Source of the DNA: Rhizophagus clarus
Lineage: Eukaryota > Glomeromycota > Glomeromycetes > Glomerales > Glomeraceae
Assembly: GCA_015698045.1 (NCBI GenBank)
Contig: BLAL01000238.1
Location: forward strand, 206,279-270,278
DNA: 64,000 bases
Direction of reading: 5' to 3'
Shown here: one piece after another, positions 33,757-47,500 of the stretch
Layout: every line of letters starts with the position of its first letter
Position numbering within the stretch: position 1 is the stretch's first letter
Made by a program: the position numbers and the translations under genes
Notes under the pieces: model-generated
The model's input: the letters and a program-made list of their open reading frames with translations, nothing else
Databases searched by the model: none
What the model was told of the DNA's origin: nothing

Positions 33757-33973
33757 ATAATTGGAATTATACCTCTTTAATGGGTGATGATAAACTTTGT
33801 GTCCTTTAAAATTTTAATTTAACAAAACTTTTTGATCCAGAATATGCTGCTAGGATTCTGCATGAATCAGATCAGATTAGATTTTAATCTGATCTGATAG
33901 ATCCAGATTTATCAATTTTAAATCTGGATTTGATATTTAGATCTATATTTGAAATCCAAAACTGATCTATGGA

Positions 33974-34848
33974 TAAGGATGGTGCTGCAAATAAGCAATT
34001 GCGGAATAATTGCGATTTACGGTATTGCGGAACATTGCGGATTTTTAAACCTAAATATCCGCAATTCCGCAATCCGCAATTGTCCGCAATTCCGCAAATA
34101 TTCCGCAATTCCGCAAAGTACCGCAATTCAATTGCGGAATAATTGCGGAATTGCGGCACATTTGCAGAATTGCGATACATTTGCGGAATTGCAATTTCGC
34201 TAAAGCAATCCAAAAAAACGTTGCGAAACATTTTTTTTAATTAAAATATACTTTAAAAAAACGTTTCGCAACGTTTTTTCTTTAAATTAATTAAAAAAAC
34301 GTTGCGAAATGTTTTTTTTAATTAAATATACTTTGAAAAAACGTTTCGCAACATTTTTTCTTTAAATTAATTAAAAAACGTTGCGAAACGTTTTTTTTTA
34401 ATTAAATATACTTTGAAAAAACATTTCACAACGTTTTTTCTTTAAATTAATTAAAAAAACGTTGCGAAACGCTTTTTATTAATTAAAATACTTTGAAAAA
34501 ACGTTTCGCAACGTTTTTTCTTTAAATTAATTAAAAAAATGTTGCGAAACGCTTTTTATTAATTAAAATACTTTGAAAAAATGTTTCGCAACGTTTTTTC
34601 GTTAAATTAATTAAAAAAACGTTGCGAAACGTTTTTTTTAATTAAAATACTTTGAAAAAACGTTTCACAACATTTTTTCGTTAAATTAATTAAAAAAAAC
34701 GTTGCGTAAACGTTTTTTTTATTAAATCGGTTCAGTAAACTGCCAAAACCGATCAGGTGAATTGCGGAATTGCGGTTCACTAACCGCAATTCAACTCCAA
34801 AATCCGCAATATTGCGGATTTGATAAATCAATTGCGGCACCATCCTTA
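33974..34848. mobile_element. non-autonomous hAT-type element, 875 bp, perfect 8-bp TSD
   Basis: Termini are TAAGGATGGTGC and GCACCATCCTTA; TCTATGGA is duplicated at 33966-33973 and 34849-34856. The ends are rich in GCGGAATTGCGG. The core is about six tandem units alternating AACGTTGCGAAACGTTTTTT and its complement, with TTAATTAAAATACTTTG spacers, able to fold into long hairpins. An inverted relative lies at 41602-42438. Confidence 0.85.
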
Positions 34849-36384
34849 TCTATGGATCCAAATTTAAGATCTAAATCTGATTTGAATTTGATCTGAATCT
34901 GATCTAAATCTGATCTAAATCCAATTTCAGATTAAATCAAATTCAGAATTAAAAACACAAAAAAAACATTTTGCAACATTTTTTCATTAAATTAATCAAA
35001 AAACGTGATGAAATATTTTTTATTAAAAATATTTAGAAAAAAATGTTACGAAATGTTTTTATATTACAAACACTTTGGATAAACATTTTATAATATTTAT
35101 TTGTTAAACTAATTAAAAACGTTTTGCAACATTTTTTTATTAAAAACACTTTAAATAAATATTTTGCAACGTTTATTTGTTTAATTAATCAAAAAAATAT
35201 TTGCAACATTTTTTTATTAAAAACACTTAAAAAAATGGTTCGCAACATTTTTTTGTTAAATTAATTAAAAAAAATGTTGCAAAATGTTTTTTTATTAAAA
35301 ACACTTTAAATAATCATTTCATAATATTTATTCATTAAATTAATTAAAAATAACGTTTTGAACATTTTTTTATTAAAAATACTTAAAAAAAAACATTTTG
35401 CAACATTTTTTTGTTAAATTAATTAAAAAAATGTTGTGAAATATTTTTTTTATTAAAGACACATTGAATAAACATTGCATAATATTTTATTTGTTAAATT
35501 AATCAAAAAAAACATTTTACAATATTTTTTTATTAAAAATACTTAATAAAAACATTTTGTAATATTTTTTTATTAAGGGATAGATTGCAACTCAATAGAA
35601 TAACAATCTATAATTAATTTTATGGGTTTATATTAATAAAAAAACTGTTTTTTAGAATGCGGTATTCTTTATTATTAAAATTTTTTAACAAATAGAAAAA
35701 ATAGTATAATACAATTCAAGTGGATAAGAGAAATATTTTACAAAGTTTATATTACACTGGTCAAAATCAATTCTATCAGGTACATATTGGGACTTATATA
35801 TTGGCAGCTAATCAGATAAATATCAGGTATTTTTACATATCGAGTACCCGATTTATTGCACTTCAAAATATGCCTAATTACTAAAACCCTAATATCTAAA
35901 CTATTGGTCACCGATATGTTATTTAATATATATCAGGTACAGTTCTATTTTACATATATCGGGTATCCGATATGTGATACAAATTTTAATATGTTAGATT
36001 TCATATTGTATAACGTATTAAAAAATTTTTTAGTTTACTTTTTTTATAGATTTTTTTTTTAGAAATTTTTAATTCGTTTAATGTAGTTAAAAAATTTTAT
36101 TGTTTTATTTGTTGAATGCATTATCAAGTTATAAATTTTTTGTAAAGCGTTTAAAAGTATAATTATTATTATTAATATTTTTATAATATTACGTATTTTA
36201 TATTTTATTACAATAAATTAATAAAAAAGTTAGTCATTTATAATACAAGTTTAAGAAAAGTTTGCTCAAACTTTTCTTAATCATGATCACATTAGGATCA
36301 AAAGAAATAAGGGAAACTGCAACCTAAAATAAAGAAAGAAATATTAAAACTGTTTCTTTAATATTCAAAAAATATCCCTTCCTC

Positions 36385-37330
36385 CCTCCTTACATTTCAA
36401 GTCCAATTTGTCCAAGGAGTCTGGCAATCTGAAAAAAATAAAGAAAGAAACATTAGTAATGTTTCTTTAATATTAAAAAAAAAATCCTCCACCCTTTCTA
36501 ACTTACATTCCCAAGTCTGGTTCATTCAAGAAGGCCAGCAACCTAAAAAAAATAAAGAAAGAAACGTTAGTAACATTTCTTTAATATTAAAAAGAAAATT
36601 CCCGCCCTTTCTAACTTACATTCCCAAGTCCATTTCGTCCAAGAAGACTGGCAACCTAAAAAAAATAAAGAAAGAAACATTAGTAACATTTCTTTAATAT
36701 TAAAAAAAAATTCCCTACTCTTTCTAACTTACATTCCCAAGTCCAGTTTGTCCAAAAAGGCTGGCAATCTAAAAAAAATAAAGAAAGAAATGTTAGTAGC
36801 GTTTCTTTAATATTAAAAAAAAATAACCCGCCCTTTTTAACTTACAATCCTAAGTCTGATTCATCTAAGAAATCTGGCAACCTAAAAAAAAAGAAAGAAA
36901 CGTTAGTAATATTTCTCTAATATTAAAAAAAAATCCTCTGCCCTTTTTAACTTACATTCTCAAGTCCAGTTTGTCCAAGAAGTCTGGCAACCTAAAAAAA
37001 TAAAGAAAGAAACGTTAGTAATGTTTCTTTAATATTAAAAAAAAATCCCCTGCCCTTTTTAACTTACATTTTCAAGTCTGATTCGTCCAAGAAGGCCAGT
37101 AACCTAAAAAAAATAAAAAAAGAAACATTAGTAACATTTCTCTAATATTAAAAAAAATCCTCTTCCCTTTTTAATTTACATTTCTCAAGTCTGGTTTGTC
37201 CAAGAAGTCTGGCAACCTAAAAAAAAATAAAGAAAGAAACGTTAGTAATGTTTCTTTAATATTAAAAAAAAAATTCTTCCATCCCTTCCAATTTACATTT
37301 CAAGTCCAGGAGTCTGGCAACTTAAAAAAA
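36385..37330 (-). repeat. tandem array of about nine mini-exon-like units (36 nt exons)
   Basis: On the minus strand each unit of about 112 bp reads: pyrimidine tract, TTTTAG, a conserved core starting GTTGCCAGACTTCTTGGAC and ending GAAT, then GTAAG. Six of nine cores are exactly 36 nt (for example 36507-36542); the others are 35, 37 and 25 nt. The core can encode LPDFLDESDLGL-like peptides. Each intron-like spacer carries a hairpin AAAGAAACGTTAGTAACGTT plus TCTTT. No start or stop for a complete gene is visible. Confidence 0.6.
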
Positions 37331-40239
37331 AAATAAAAAAAAATTAAAATCGTAAAAATCAATCGATCATGATAATCAATGATCATCAAATTAAATTACA
37401 ATTTTTTTTTAACCTTTTAACCTTCATTTTTTCCTTTCCTTTCGTCTTTCTTCTTCTCTCACTCTTTTTGCTACTTCCTTCCTGGCTTCCTCCTTTTTTC
37501 GTCTCCTTTTCCCTTTCTTCTTTTTTTATGCGGTCTTTTGGCTCTTTGATGATGGACTTTGGTAGTCAAAATTAATATTATATATATATAATTTTTTTTT
37601 ACTTAACAAACGATTTCTAATATTCACTTTCACTTCTTTTTTTTAGGCAGACAACTTTGGTCTTTTGCGTGACCTTTAGGTAAGTTGTTATAATATTTTT
37701 TTTTCTTTTAAATTTATTTACTTTACGAATGATTTCTAATATTTGTTTTTTCTTCTTTTTAGGTATTTCTATTTGTTTTCAAACTTCGGAACAATGACAG
37801 GTTGTTTTATTTAAGGAGGTTCTTGACATGTAATAGGTATAGACCTGATTTTTTTTAAAAATACTTGTTTTTTTAACAAACTGTTTCTAATAGTTTGTTT
37901 GTTGTCTTTTTTTAGGCGGGTCTTTCAGTTCACTTTAATACAATTCATGTGATCTAAAAAAAGTTTTCTTAAAATAATATAACATACAATTCATGTGATC
38001 CAAGAAAAGTTCATTCAAACTTTTCTTAAAATAATATAACATACAATTCATGTGATCCAAAAAAAGTTTGCTCAAACTTTTCTTAAAATAATATTATATA
38101 CAATTCATGTGATCCAAGAAAAGTTCACTCAAACTTTTTTTAATAACTGGATTTTTGAAATTTAAATAGTGAGTTTCACAAAAGTTGTGTTGCAAAACTT
38201 AATATATTTTTTTAAACATTTCTAATTAAAAATATATTATAGGTTTCAAGTGAACATGAAAATGAAAATGGTAAGTTTCATTTATTGTGAAACTGATTAT
38301 TTTTACTTTTAGTTAATTAGAAACTTTTCTAACGTTTCTCTATTTTTTCTTTTTTTAGCAGTTTGTTCTTTAATGTTTTTGGATATACAGATTTATGGTG
38401 TATTTTTTATTGATTTTAATTTTTTATTTTCACGAATTGTTAATTTATGAATTTGTTTTTTATTTTTTTTTAGGTTGCCTTTTGACTTTCATATGATGCG
38501 AATTTAGGATTTTTTTAGGATGCATGATTGTGTAGGTGATGGTTGTGGATAAATAGCAGATAGATTAATGTGAATAATAACAAGTGATAATAATATATAG
38601 ATAGATAAATATTAGATTAAATTTTATATAATATTATAATATGTATATTGCTATAAATAAAAATATTAATAAAACTACTATTATTCAGCCTATTTATCAA
38701 TAATATTTGGGTAACTGATAGGTGATTATTAGTAGAACTTAGAAGTATGTTACATTGTATTGCTTTATCAACAAATAATTGATCATAAAATGTTATAATA
38801 CACAGGTCGAAAGATGTCAAATCAAATATCAATCAGTCATCAATCGGGTATCTGATTGATGGTTGATTGGTATCTGATTTATTCAATTTGATACCAATCG
38901 GCCTGTCCAATTGATGGCCGATTTCTGCCAAAATTCGACACCAATCGGCTACCAATTGGCTAGCCTGATTGATGGTTGATTGATGGTTGATTGATAGTTA
39001 ATTAATAGTCAATCGATGGTCATTTTATGGTTAATTAATGGTCAATTGAGGCCAATTTGATGGGCATTCATGGTCAATTTAATGGTCAATCGATAGTCAG
39101 TCAATGGTCATTTTATGGTCAATTTGATGGTCATTTGATGGGCATTTATGGTCAATTTAATGGTCAATTGATGGTCATTTTATAGGTCAATTTGATGGTC
39201 ATTTGATGGTCATTTTATGGTCAATTTGATGATCAATCAATGGTCAATCAATGGTCATTTTATAGTCAATTTGATGGTTACATTTTATGGTTATTTTATG
39301 GTTAATTTGATGGTCATTTGATGGTCATTTGATGATGACTGATTGGTAGTTTATTGATGGCAATTGATAACTTTTATTAATCATATAACTAATAATAAAT
39401 TTATTACAGTATATAATATTTATTACAGTATATAATATTTATTACAAGTGTAATATTATTAAATAATTAATATCTAAAATAAAAAACATTCATAATTTTT
39501 TAAAGTTAGTATAGTAAAGTACAAATATAAAAAGTTAGTAATATGAATATATATATAAAAAAAAGAAAAATACGTGATAATGTTAATAAAATATAAATAT
39601 AAAGGAACATTAGTAAATATAAAAAAAATAACATTAGTAAATACTAAATATAAAAGAAATAACATTAGTAAATATAAAAGAAATAATATTAGTAAATATA
39701 AAAGAAATAATATTAGTAAATATAAAAGAAATAACATTAATAAATATTAAAAAAAAAAAGAAGTATAGTGTTAGTAATACTAAAGAGTAAAATAAAATAT
39801 AGTTCGTATAATGCCAAAAACACAATAATCATAAAAATAAAATGTACTTGTAAAAAGAGTAAGGAGAAAGCAGAAAGAAAGTGAGTGTATTTGAAAAAAT
39901 AAACAAAACGCGTTTAATAATTTATGCATGTTAAGATCAGATCATGTGCATAAAGATCAGGTCAAATTTTGATTGGTCAATAATAGATAAATAGAGTCGT
40001 TTACTATAACAATATTTTAATTTGTAATTTTATTTATTTAATATATTTAATAAATCTTATTTTATAAAAACTGTGTTAAAATTTAAAAAAACAAAAATAA
40101 TAAATCATTTGGTATTATATTTTTACCAGTCCAATATCCACAAGTAATCGAAGCCAGCACCTACAAAAGAAAGAAAGAAAAATTAATTAAAATTTTTAAA
40201 AAACGATTTAAAAAAGTAGTTTTCAAAGCTTTCATTTTT

Positions 40240-40780
40240 GAAACTTACTGATCAGAGTGCAATCCACATACAAGGAACCTAAGCCAATACCTACAAAAAA
40301 AAAAGAAAAAAAAGTAACGTTAAAAACGTTACTAAAAAAAATTAAAAACAAACCCTTCCCTCTCCATTTACCTTTAATCCAAAGTCCAGTTCGTATGATT
40401 CGTCTAGCAATATCGATATCTACAAAAAAAAAGAAAGTAACGTTAAAAACGTTACTAAAAAAAGTTTAAAAAAGCCCCCTCCCATTTACCTTTCGCCTAA
40501 AGTCTGATTCATGATTCATCCAGCAATATTGATTCAATCTACAAAAAAAAAGTAACGTTAAAAACGTTACTAAAAAAGATTAAAAAAAACCCTTCCCTTC
40601 CCATTTACCTTTCGCCCAAAGTCCAGTTCGTATGATTTGTCTAGCAATATCGATATCTACAAAAAAAAAGAAAGTAACGTTAAAAATGCTACTAAAAAAA
40701 GTTTGAAAAAGCCCCTCCCCATTTACCTTTTGCCCAAAGTCTGGTTCATAATTCGTCTGGCAATACCTATAAAAAAAAAA
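40240..40780 (-). repeat. mini-exon-like array with 48-nt cores
   Basis: Minus-strand units read TTTTGTAG, a core such as 40372-40419 (48 nt; ISILLDESYELDFGLK if read in frame 0), then GTAAATGG. Other cores measure 49, 48 and 40 nt. Spacers contain the hairpin AGTAACGTTAAAAACGTTAC. The peptide pattern L-L-D-E is shared with the 36-nt array at 36385-37330. Two further related but looser cores occur at about 41110-41250. Confidence 0.5.
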
Positions 40781-41601
40781 TTAATTAAATTTATTAATAA
40801 TAATAATAATAATAATAGACCCTTCCGGTCTTCCCTTACCTTAATTTCAAAAATCCAGTCATGTTTTTTGTCTAGCAACCCTACAGAAAAGAAAAAAAAC
40901 AAACTAGTTAGATTTATTAAAAAAAAATAACAAAGCTCTTTCCCTTGATCCCCTTACTTCAATTTCAAAAATCCGATCATGTTTTCCGTCCGGCAACCCT
41001 ACAATAATGAAAAAAAATAAACTAAGCTGTCTTCAATAAAAAAAGAGAGAAAGAAACGTTAGTAACTTTTCTTTAATATTAAAAAAAAATCACCTCTCCC
41101 TTTTCCAACTAATAACATTCTAAAGTCTGGGTTCATCCAAGAAGTCTGGCAACCTAATACAAATAAAGAAACATCAGTATATTTCTTTAATATTTAAAAA
41201 AACTCCCCTTCCCCCATTCCTTACATTCTAAGTCCAGGTTTGTCCAGAAGGCTGTTTTTATTTCATTTCAACAGAATTCATGTCCCGAAAGAATGACCCT
41301 AAAGTAAAAAAAAGGACTGTTAGGTACGTTTCTACAATTAAAATTAAACAAGTTAAACAACACTTTCCCCTTTTCAACCTACCGTTTCATCAAATTTCAG
41401 ATCTGGAAGGTGCTCTAAAGTAAAAAAAGAGAAAAGGAATGTTAGTGACATTCCTACAAAAAAAATAAATAAATTAAAAACCCAACCTTTCATGTTTAGG
41501 GCGGGTTTATTTTTTCCAACTATAAACAATAAAAATGTTTTTTTTTAACCTTTTTTTTTAATAGAAAAAAGATTATCAGTTCAGTAAATTAGTACAATCG
41601 G

Positions 41602-42438
41602 TAAGGATGGTGCCACAATTGATTGATCAAATCTGCAATATTGTGGATTTTGGAGTTGAATTGCGGCTAGTGACCTGCAATTCCGCAATTCACCTAATCG
41701 GTTTTGGCAGTTTACCAAACTGATTTAATAAAAAAAACGTTTATGCAACATTTTTTTAATTAATTTAATGAAAAAATGTTGCGAAATGTTTTTTCAAAGT
41801 ATATTTAATTAAAAAAAACGTTTTTTCAAAGTATTTTAATTAATAAAAAACATTTCACAACGTTTTTTTCATTAATTTAAAGAAAAAACGTTGCGAAATG
41901 TTTTTTCAAAGTATTTTAATTAAAAAAAACATTTCGCAACGTTTTTTTATTAATTTAAAGAAAAAACATTGCAAAACGTTTTTTCAAAGTATTTTTAATT
42001 AAAAAAAATGTTTCGCAACATTTTTTTCATTAATTTAAAGAAAAAATGTCGCAAAACGTTTTTTCAAAGTATATTTAATTAAAAAAAACATTTCGCAACA
42101 TTTTTTTAATTAATTTAACGAAAAAACATTGCAAACTGTTTTTCAAAGTATTTTAATTAATAAAAAACGTTTCGCAACATTTTTTCAATGTATTTTAATT
42201 AAAAAAATGTTTCGCAACGTTTTTTAATTAATTTAAAGAAAAAACGTTGTGAAATGTTTTTTCAAAGTATATTTTAATTAAAAAAAAACGTTTCACAACA
42301 TTTTTTTGGATTGCTTTAATAAAAAATATTGCGAAATTGCAAATAATTCGCAATTCCGCAAATATGCCGCAATTCCGCAATTATTCTGCGGTACTTTGCG
42401 GAATTGCGGACAATTGCTTATTTGTGGCACCATTCTTC
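41602..42438. mobile_element. non-autonomous hAT-type element, 837 bp, inverted relative of 33974-34848
   Basis: It starts TAAGGATGGTGCC and ends GGCACCATTCTTC. The flanks ACAATCGG and ACGATTGG agree at 6 of 8. The core is tandem AACATTTCGCAACGTTTTTT/AAAAAACGTTGCGAAATG units, the reverse complement of the relative at 33974. It is more decayed, mostly by CG to TG or CA changes. Confidence 0.75.
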
Positions 42439-44538
42439 ACGATTGGTAAGTCATATGATGTACTGAAACCGATCGGAATAAAATCTGCAAATCGCAGATT
42501 ATAGTGAATGCCGAAACTATATGTATATCATATGATATACTATGCTGAAACGTCAAAGTAGTTTCGTGGGTTTTAACAGTTTTTGCAGTTTCGCATACAC
42601 CATCTTGCCAAAACCACTGAAGCTGAAATAATTTTTTTAAGATTGCAATTACAGATTCTGGAGTTCTGGATTGAAATGATCATCAATCGATCATAAATCA
42701 GCAATATAATTGATTACTAACTGATTGCTGACTGATTGCTGACCGATTACTTACTAAATCTCATCTGACACCAATCAGTCATCAATCTGATATAGCTGAT
42801 TGATAACTGATAGCTAAATTGACACTAATCTGCTATCAATCGGTCACCAATTGGTTATATGACTGATTGGTAACTGATCGAAATTAGTGCCTGATTGAAT
42901 ACCGATAGGTAACAGATTGAAAGAATTGGCAACCAATCGGTTACCAATCAGTCACCAATCAGTCATATGACTGACTGATGGCCAATTTATTATATTTCGA
43001 CCTGTGATATGAAAGATGATTTTGATTTTGCAAAAAAAACTGAAAGATAAAAATTTGCAGCATAATTAGTATATAAAACTGAATAATTACCAAATAACTA
43101 ATAAAATTTGATAATTTTGTTGATCATGTGATTGCATAAATTATTTATTTATCTCCATATTTTTTTTTTTTTTACCAAAAAGCTTTTTCTCTCTTTAAAT
43201 ATTTTATAAAGGTATTTTTTATTGAAATTTTTTTTTCTATTATCATGTTATTCTTAATACTCTTATTAATATATTTTTTTAATGTATTTCTTCTTTTCAC
43301 TAATGTTCTAACTAATAACATTCTACTATTGATTTTTTTACTTGCCCGTATAAACAAATAAAAAATATATTGTTTATCTAAAAATAAATACAAAGGTATG
43401 GAGTTTTTTTTCTCATCATATTATTCTTATCACTTTTATTAATATATTTTTCTAATGTATTTTCTTTTACTAACATTTCTACTAACAATATTCTATTATT
43501 AAACATTTTATTCCTTTTCTTTTACTAATACTTTTACTAATACTTCTACTAATATTAACACTAATATTAATACTTATATTTTATATCTTTTTATTGACAT
43601 TTCTTTTCTACTTTTACTAACCTTTATATTAATATTAATATTAATACTATAATGTAAAAAAAATTTTATTGACGTTTCTTTTCTTTTGCTAATACTTAGT
43701 GAATTTTTATTTATAATATTTTTTGTATAGTTTTTTTATTATTAATTAAAATAAATAAAACTTTCATATAATTAAATGAATTAAATTACTTTAAATTATG
43801 TGTATTTAAATTATAAATTTATTAATATTAATATTATAATTGTTATCTGATATGTACAAAAATTATATCTGATATATGCCTATTAATATTCAGATTTAAT
43901 TAATAAATTATAAATATCTGATATATTTCAGTTATATATAGGATACATATCGGATATATATAGGATACTTATTAGCGGTATTTGATAAGTGTCTAATATT
44001 TATTATAGTAATATCGGGTATCCAATAAATCTATGATATATGACCGATATATGACCGATATCTAACTACCTGATATGTATGAGATATGTATGAGATGTGT
44101 ATACTATGTGTTACCATTTTTCTGTATCTGACGAGTACATATCAGGTACCTGATATGTGTGAGATTATTAAATATTATACACATATCTCATATATATCTC
44201 ACACATATCTCACACATATCAGGTACCTGATATGTACCTGATAGTATCAATTTTGACCAGTGCTATAGATTTTTTTTATATTTATAATAAATATAAGCAA
44301 ACTATTAATTTTTATATAATCTATAACAGATACGACACTGAAACTTATAATAATAAAAAAAAAGTATTAGTGATATCCTTTCAATATTCTCTATTATAAA
44401 AATAAAAAAAAAAATAATATACCTAAATAAAGGCAAATATTATCAAATATACTTATAAAATATCTTACTAATATTAAACAGGATGAAATTTTACAGTCAG
44501 AATACCATGTTCTTCTATAGTAAACTCAAAAAGGTTAA

Positions 44539-47500
44539 CACAGGTCAAATAAAAAAAAATTGCCAAAAATTGGCAGTCTGATTTTTGTCTGATTTTTGGA
44601 TATTTTTGTCCGATTTGTTGCAAATTTTTGCCGATTTTTTGGCACAAAAAGGTAACAAATGGCATTGCCGATTTGTCACAAAAAATCGGCATTCCGATTT
44701 TTAAATAGTGCATACAAATTGGCACTCCGATTTTTAAATAGTGCATGCAAATCGGCACTCCGATTTTAAATAATGCATGCAAATTCAACCAATTTATTTT
44801 CTTTATATTTATGAAGTACGACACATGCAAAAATTTATTTTTTCTCAAAAAATTTTATTCAAAGTAGTTTAATTTAAAAATTTACATGTTTTATTAATAA
44901 GAATTTATTTTAATAGGAAATTAATCTAAAAAAAAGAAATCTATAATGAAAGTAAAAAAATGAATCAAAGTAAAGAAATGTGTTAAAAAATAAGAATAAC
45001 AATAAAGAAAAAAAGTGAAATAAAAGAAATGGAGGGAAATGAAAAGAAGTAAGGGGAAACAAAAAAAAATGAAAAGAATACAAAGGTAAAGAAAATGAAA
45101 GGAATGAAGAAGGAAATGTAAGAAAAAAGGATAGTGTAATATAAAAAAAAAAACAAAAAGAATAGTAGGAAAACATAAAGAAACGAAAAGAGAGAAGGGA
45201 GATATAAAGGAGCGAAAAAAAAGGAGGGAAAAACGTAAAGAAACAAAAAGAAAGGAAGGAAATGTAGAAGAACAAAAAAAAAGGAGAAAATGCAAAGGAA
45301 CAAAACGAAAAGAAGGGGAAACATAAAGTGATGAAACAAAAAGGAGAGTGAAACGTAATAGAATGAAAAAAATGGAAGGCAAAACGTAAAAAAAGAAAAA
45401 ATAGAGGAAATATGAAGAAATGAAAGAGAAATGTGAATATACAAAAGAATTGAAGGGGAGATGAAAAAAATGAAAAGAAGTAAAAAGAAACAAAAAGAAA
45501 CAAAAGAGACAAAATAAACCGAAAGGTGGGTGAAAAGAAAAGAATGAAGGGAGAAGTGAAAATAAACAAAATAAATAGTAGGAAAACATAAAGAAACGAA
45601 GGAAAATGTAAAGGAACGAAAAGAAAGAAGAGGGAAATGTAAAGGAATGAAGGGGAAACGTAAAGGAACAAAAAGAAAGGAAAGAAATGTAAAAGAACAA
45701 AAAAAAAGGAGGAAATGCAAAGGAACAAAACGAAAAGAAGGGAAAACATAAAGTGATGAAACAAAAAGGAGTGAAACGCAATAGAACGAAAAAAATGGAA
45801 GGCAAAACGTAAAAAAAGAAAAATAGAGGAAACATGAAGAAATGAAAGAGAAATGTGAATATACAAAAGAATTGAAGGGGAAATGAAAAGAATGAAGAGA
45901 AGTGAAAAAAAACAAAAGGAAACAAAAGAAATAAAGTAAACCGAAAGGTGGGTGAAAAGAAAAGAATGGAGGGAGAAGTGAAAATAAACGAAAAGAATAG
46001 TAGGAAAACATAAAGAAACGGAAAGAAAAGAAGAGAAACGTAAAGGGATGAAAAGAAAGAAGGGGGAAACGTAAAGGAACAAAAAGAAAAGAAAGAAATG
46101 TAAAAGAACAAAAAAAGAGAAAATGAAACGAAAAGGGAAAGGAACGAAATGAAAAGAAGGGGGAAGCATAAAGGGTGAAATAAAAGGAGGGAAAATATAA
46201 AAAATAAAATAAAAAGAGGAGGAACGTAAAGAGACGAATGAAAAGAAGATGAAACGTAAAGGAATAAAGCAAAAATAAGGGCAAATGTAAAGTGATGAAA
46301 CGAAAAGGAGGGTTAAACATAATAGTCAAAAAAAAAATAGAAGGAAAAATGTAAAAAAAAAAGAAAAAAAAGAGGAAGAAATGAAAGAGAAATGTGAATA
46401 TACAAAAATAATTGAAGGGAGACGAAAAGAATGGAAAACAAACAAAAAGAAACACAGGGGATAAAAGAAAAAATGAAAGAAAAGTTAGTAAATAATGAAA
46501 TGTAATCGATCATAAAAAAAATAAAATGAAATAAAAAAAAACATACTTGTAAAGAAGCCCAATTACTAAAAACTTTCGATCGGAACCTGCAAAAAAAAGA
46601 TGGATTCGTTAGTAAAATGTTTTCTAAAAAAAAAAAGAAAAAATAAAGTTTTGAAAATTTCAAAACTTACATTCATTACGCCCACAGCCATCGTTTAATA
46701 ATCGAAGACCAGAAGCTACAAAAAAAAAGATGGAAACGTTAGTAAAAACGTCTTCTAAAAAAATAAAGAAAAAAAAGTTTCTAAAATTTCGAAACTTACA
46801 TTCATTACGTCCACGGCCATCGTCCAAGAATCGAAGACCGGAAGCTACAAAAAAAAAAAACAGAAATGTTAGTAAAACGTTTCCTAAAAAAAAAAGAAAA
46901 AATAAAGTTTCGAAAATTTCGAAACTTATATTTATTACGCTCACGGCCATCGTCCAAGAATCGAAGACCAGAACCTACTAAAAAAAAGATGGAAACGTTA
47001 GTAAAAACATCTCCTAAAAAAATAAAGAAAAAATAAAGTTTCAAAAATTTTGAAACTTACATTCATTACGCCCACGGCCATCGTCCAAGAATCGAAGACC
47101 GAAAGCTACAAAAAAAAAAGACGGAAACATTAGTAAAACGTTTCCTAAAAAAAAAAAGAAAAAATAAAGTTTCAAAAATTTTGAAACTTACATTCATTAC
47201 GCCCACGGCCATCATCCAAGAATCAAAGATCAGAACCTATTAAAAAAAAAAAATGAAAACGTTAGTAAAAACGTCTCCTAAAAAAAACAAAGAAAAAATA
47301 AGTTTTGAAAATTTCAAAACTTATATTCATTACGCCCACGGCCATCATCCAAGAATCGAAGACCAGAAGCTACAAAAAAAAAAAGACGGAAAATGTTAGT
47401 AAAACGTTTCCTAAAAAAAACAAAGAAAAAAAAAATTTCAAAAATTTTGAAACTTACATTCATTACGCCCACGGCTATCGTCCAAGAATCGAAGACCGGA

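Larger units (their letters stand above)
38801..43006. mobile_element. CACTA-like element (CACAG ends), 4.2 kb, 3-bp TSD, nested in 35755-44262
   Basis: Ends are CACAGGTCGAAA and TTTCGACCTGTG, flanked by ATA on both sides (38798-38800 and 43007-43009). Subterminal arrays of GATTGATGGTCAATTTGATG type lie at 38830-39365, with matching CAATCAGTCACCAATC repeats at 42660-42985. Also inside are a run of TAAAAGAAATAATATTAGTA units at 39600-39745, the mini-exon array at 40240-40780, and a hAT-type element at 41602-42438. There is no transposase. Confidence 0.75.
35755..44262. mobile_element. CACTA-like element (CACTG ends), 8.5 kb including a nested element
   Basis: The left end CACTGGTCAAAATCAATTCT and the right end (reverse complement CACTGGTCAAAATTGATACT) match for over 30 bp. 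The flanks are TTA and CTA, compatible with a decayed 3-bp duplication. Both ends hold dispersed ATATCAGGTACCTGATAT-type subterminal repeats (35760-36000 and 43850-44250). It contains the mini-exon array at 36385-37330, further GATCC-AAGAAAAGTT repeats at 37925-38140, and the nested element 38801-43006. There is no transposase ORF, so it is non-autonomous. CACTG ends with 3-bp duplications are the signature of EnSpm/CACTA. Confidence 0.7.

Noticed and set aside
36385..37330. Possible CRISPR array (regular repeats about 112 bp apart)
   Set aside because: The spacers are themselves repeated and the genome is eukaryotic; the units have splice-site structure instead.
39474..39825. Leu/Phe-rich minus-strand ORFs with apparent membrane helices
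   Set aside because: They read through simple AT-rich tandem units; hydrophobicity follows from TTT/TTA composition.
44910..46455. Overlapping Phe/Ser-rich ORFs of 396-490 aa on the minus strand
   Set aside because: All three frames are open at once because the strand is nearly pure pyrimidine and cannot form stop codons; no domain and no codon structure.
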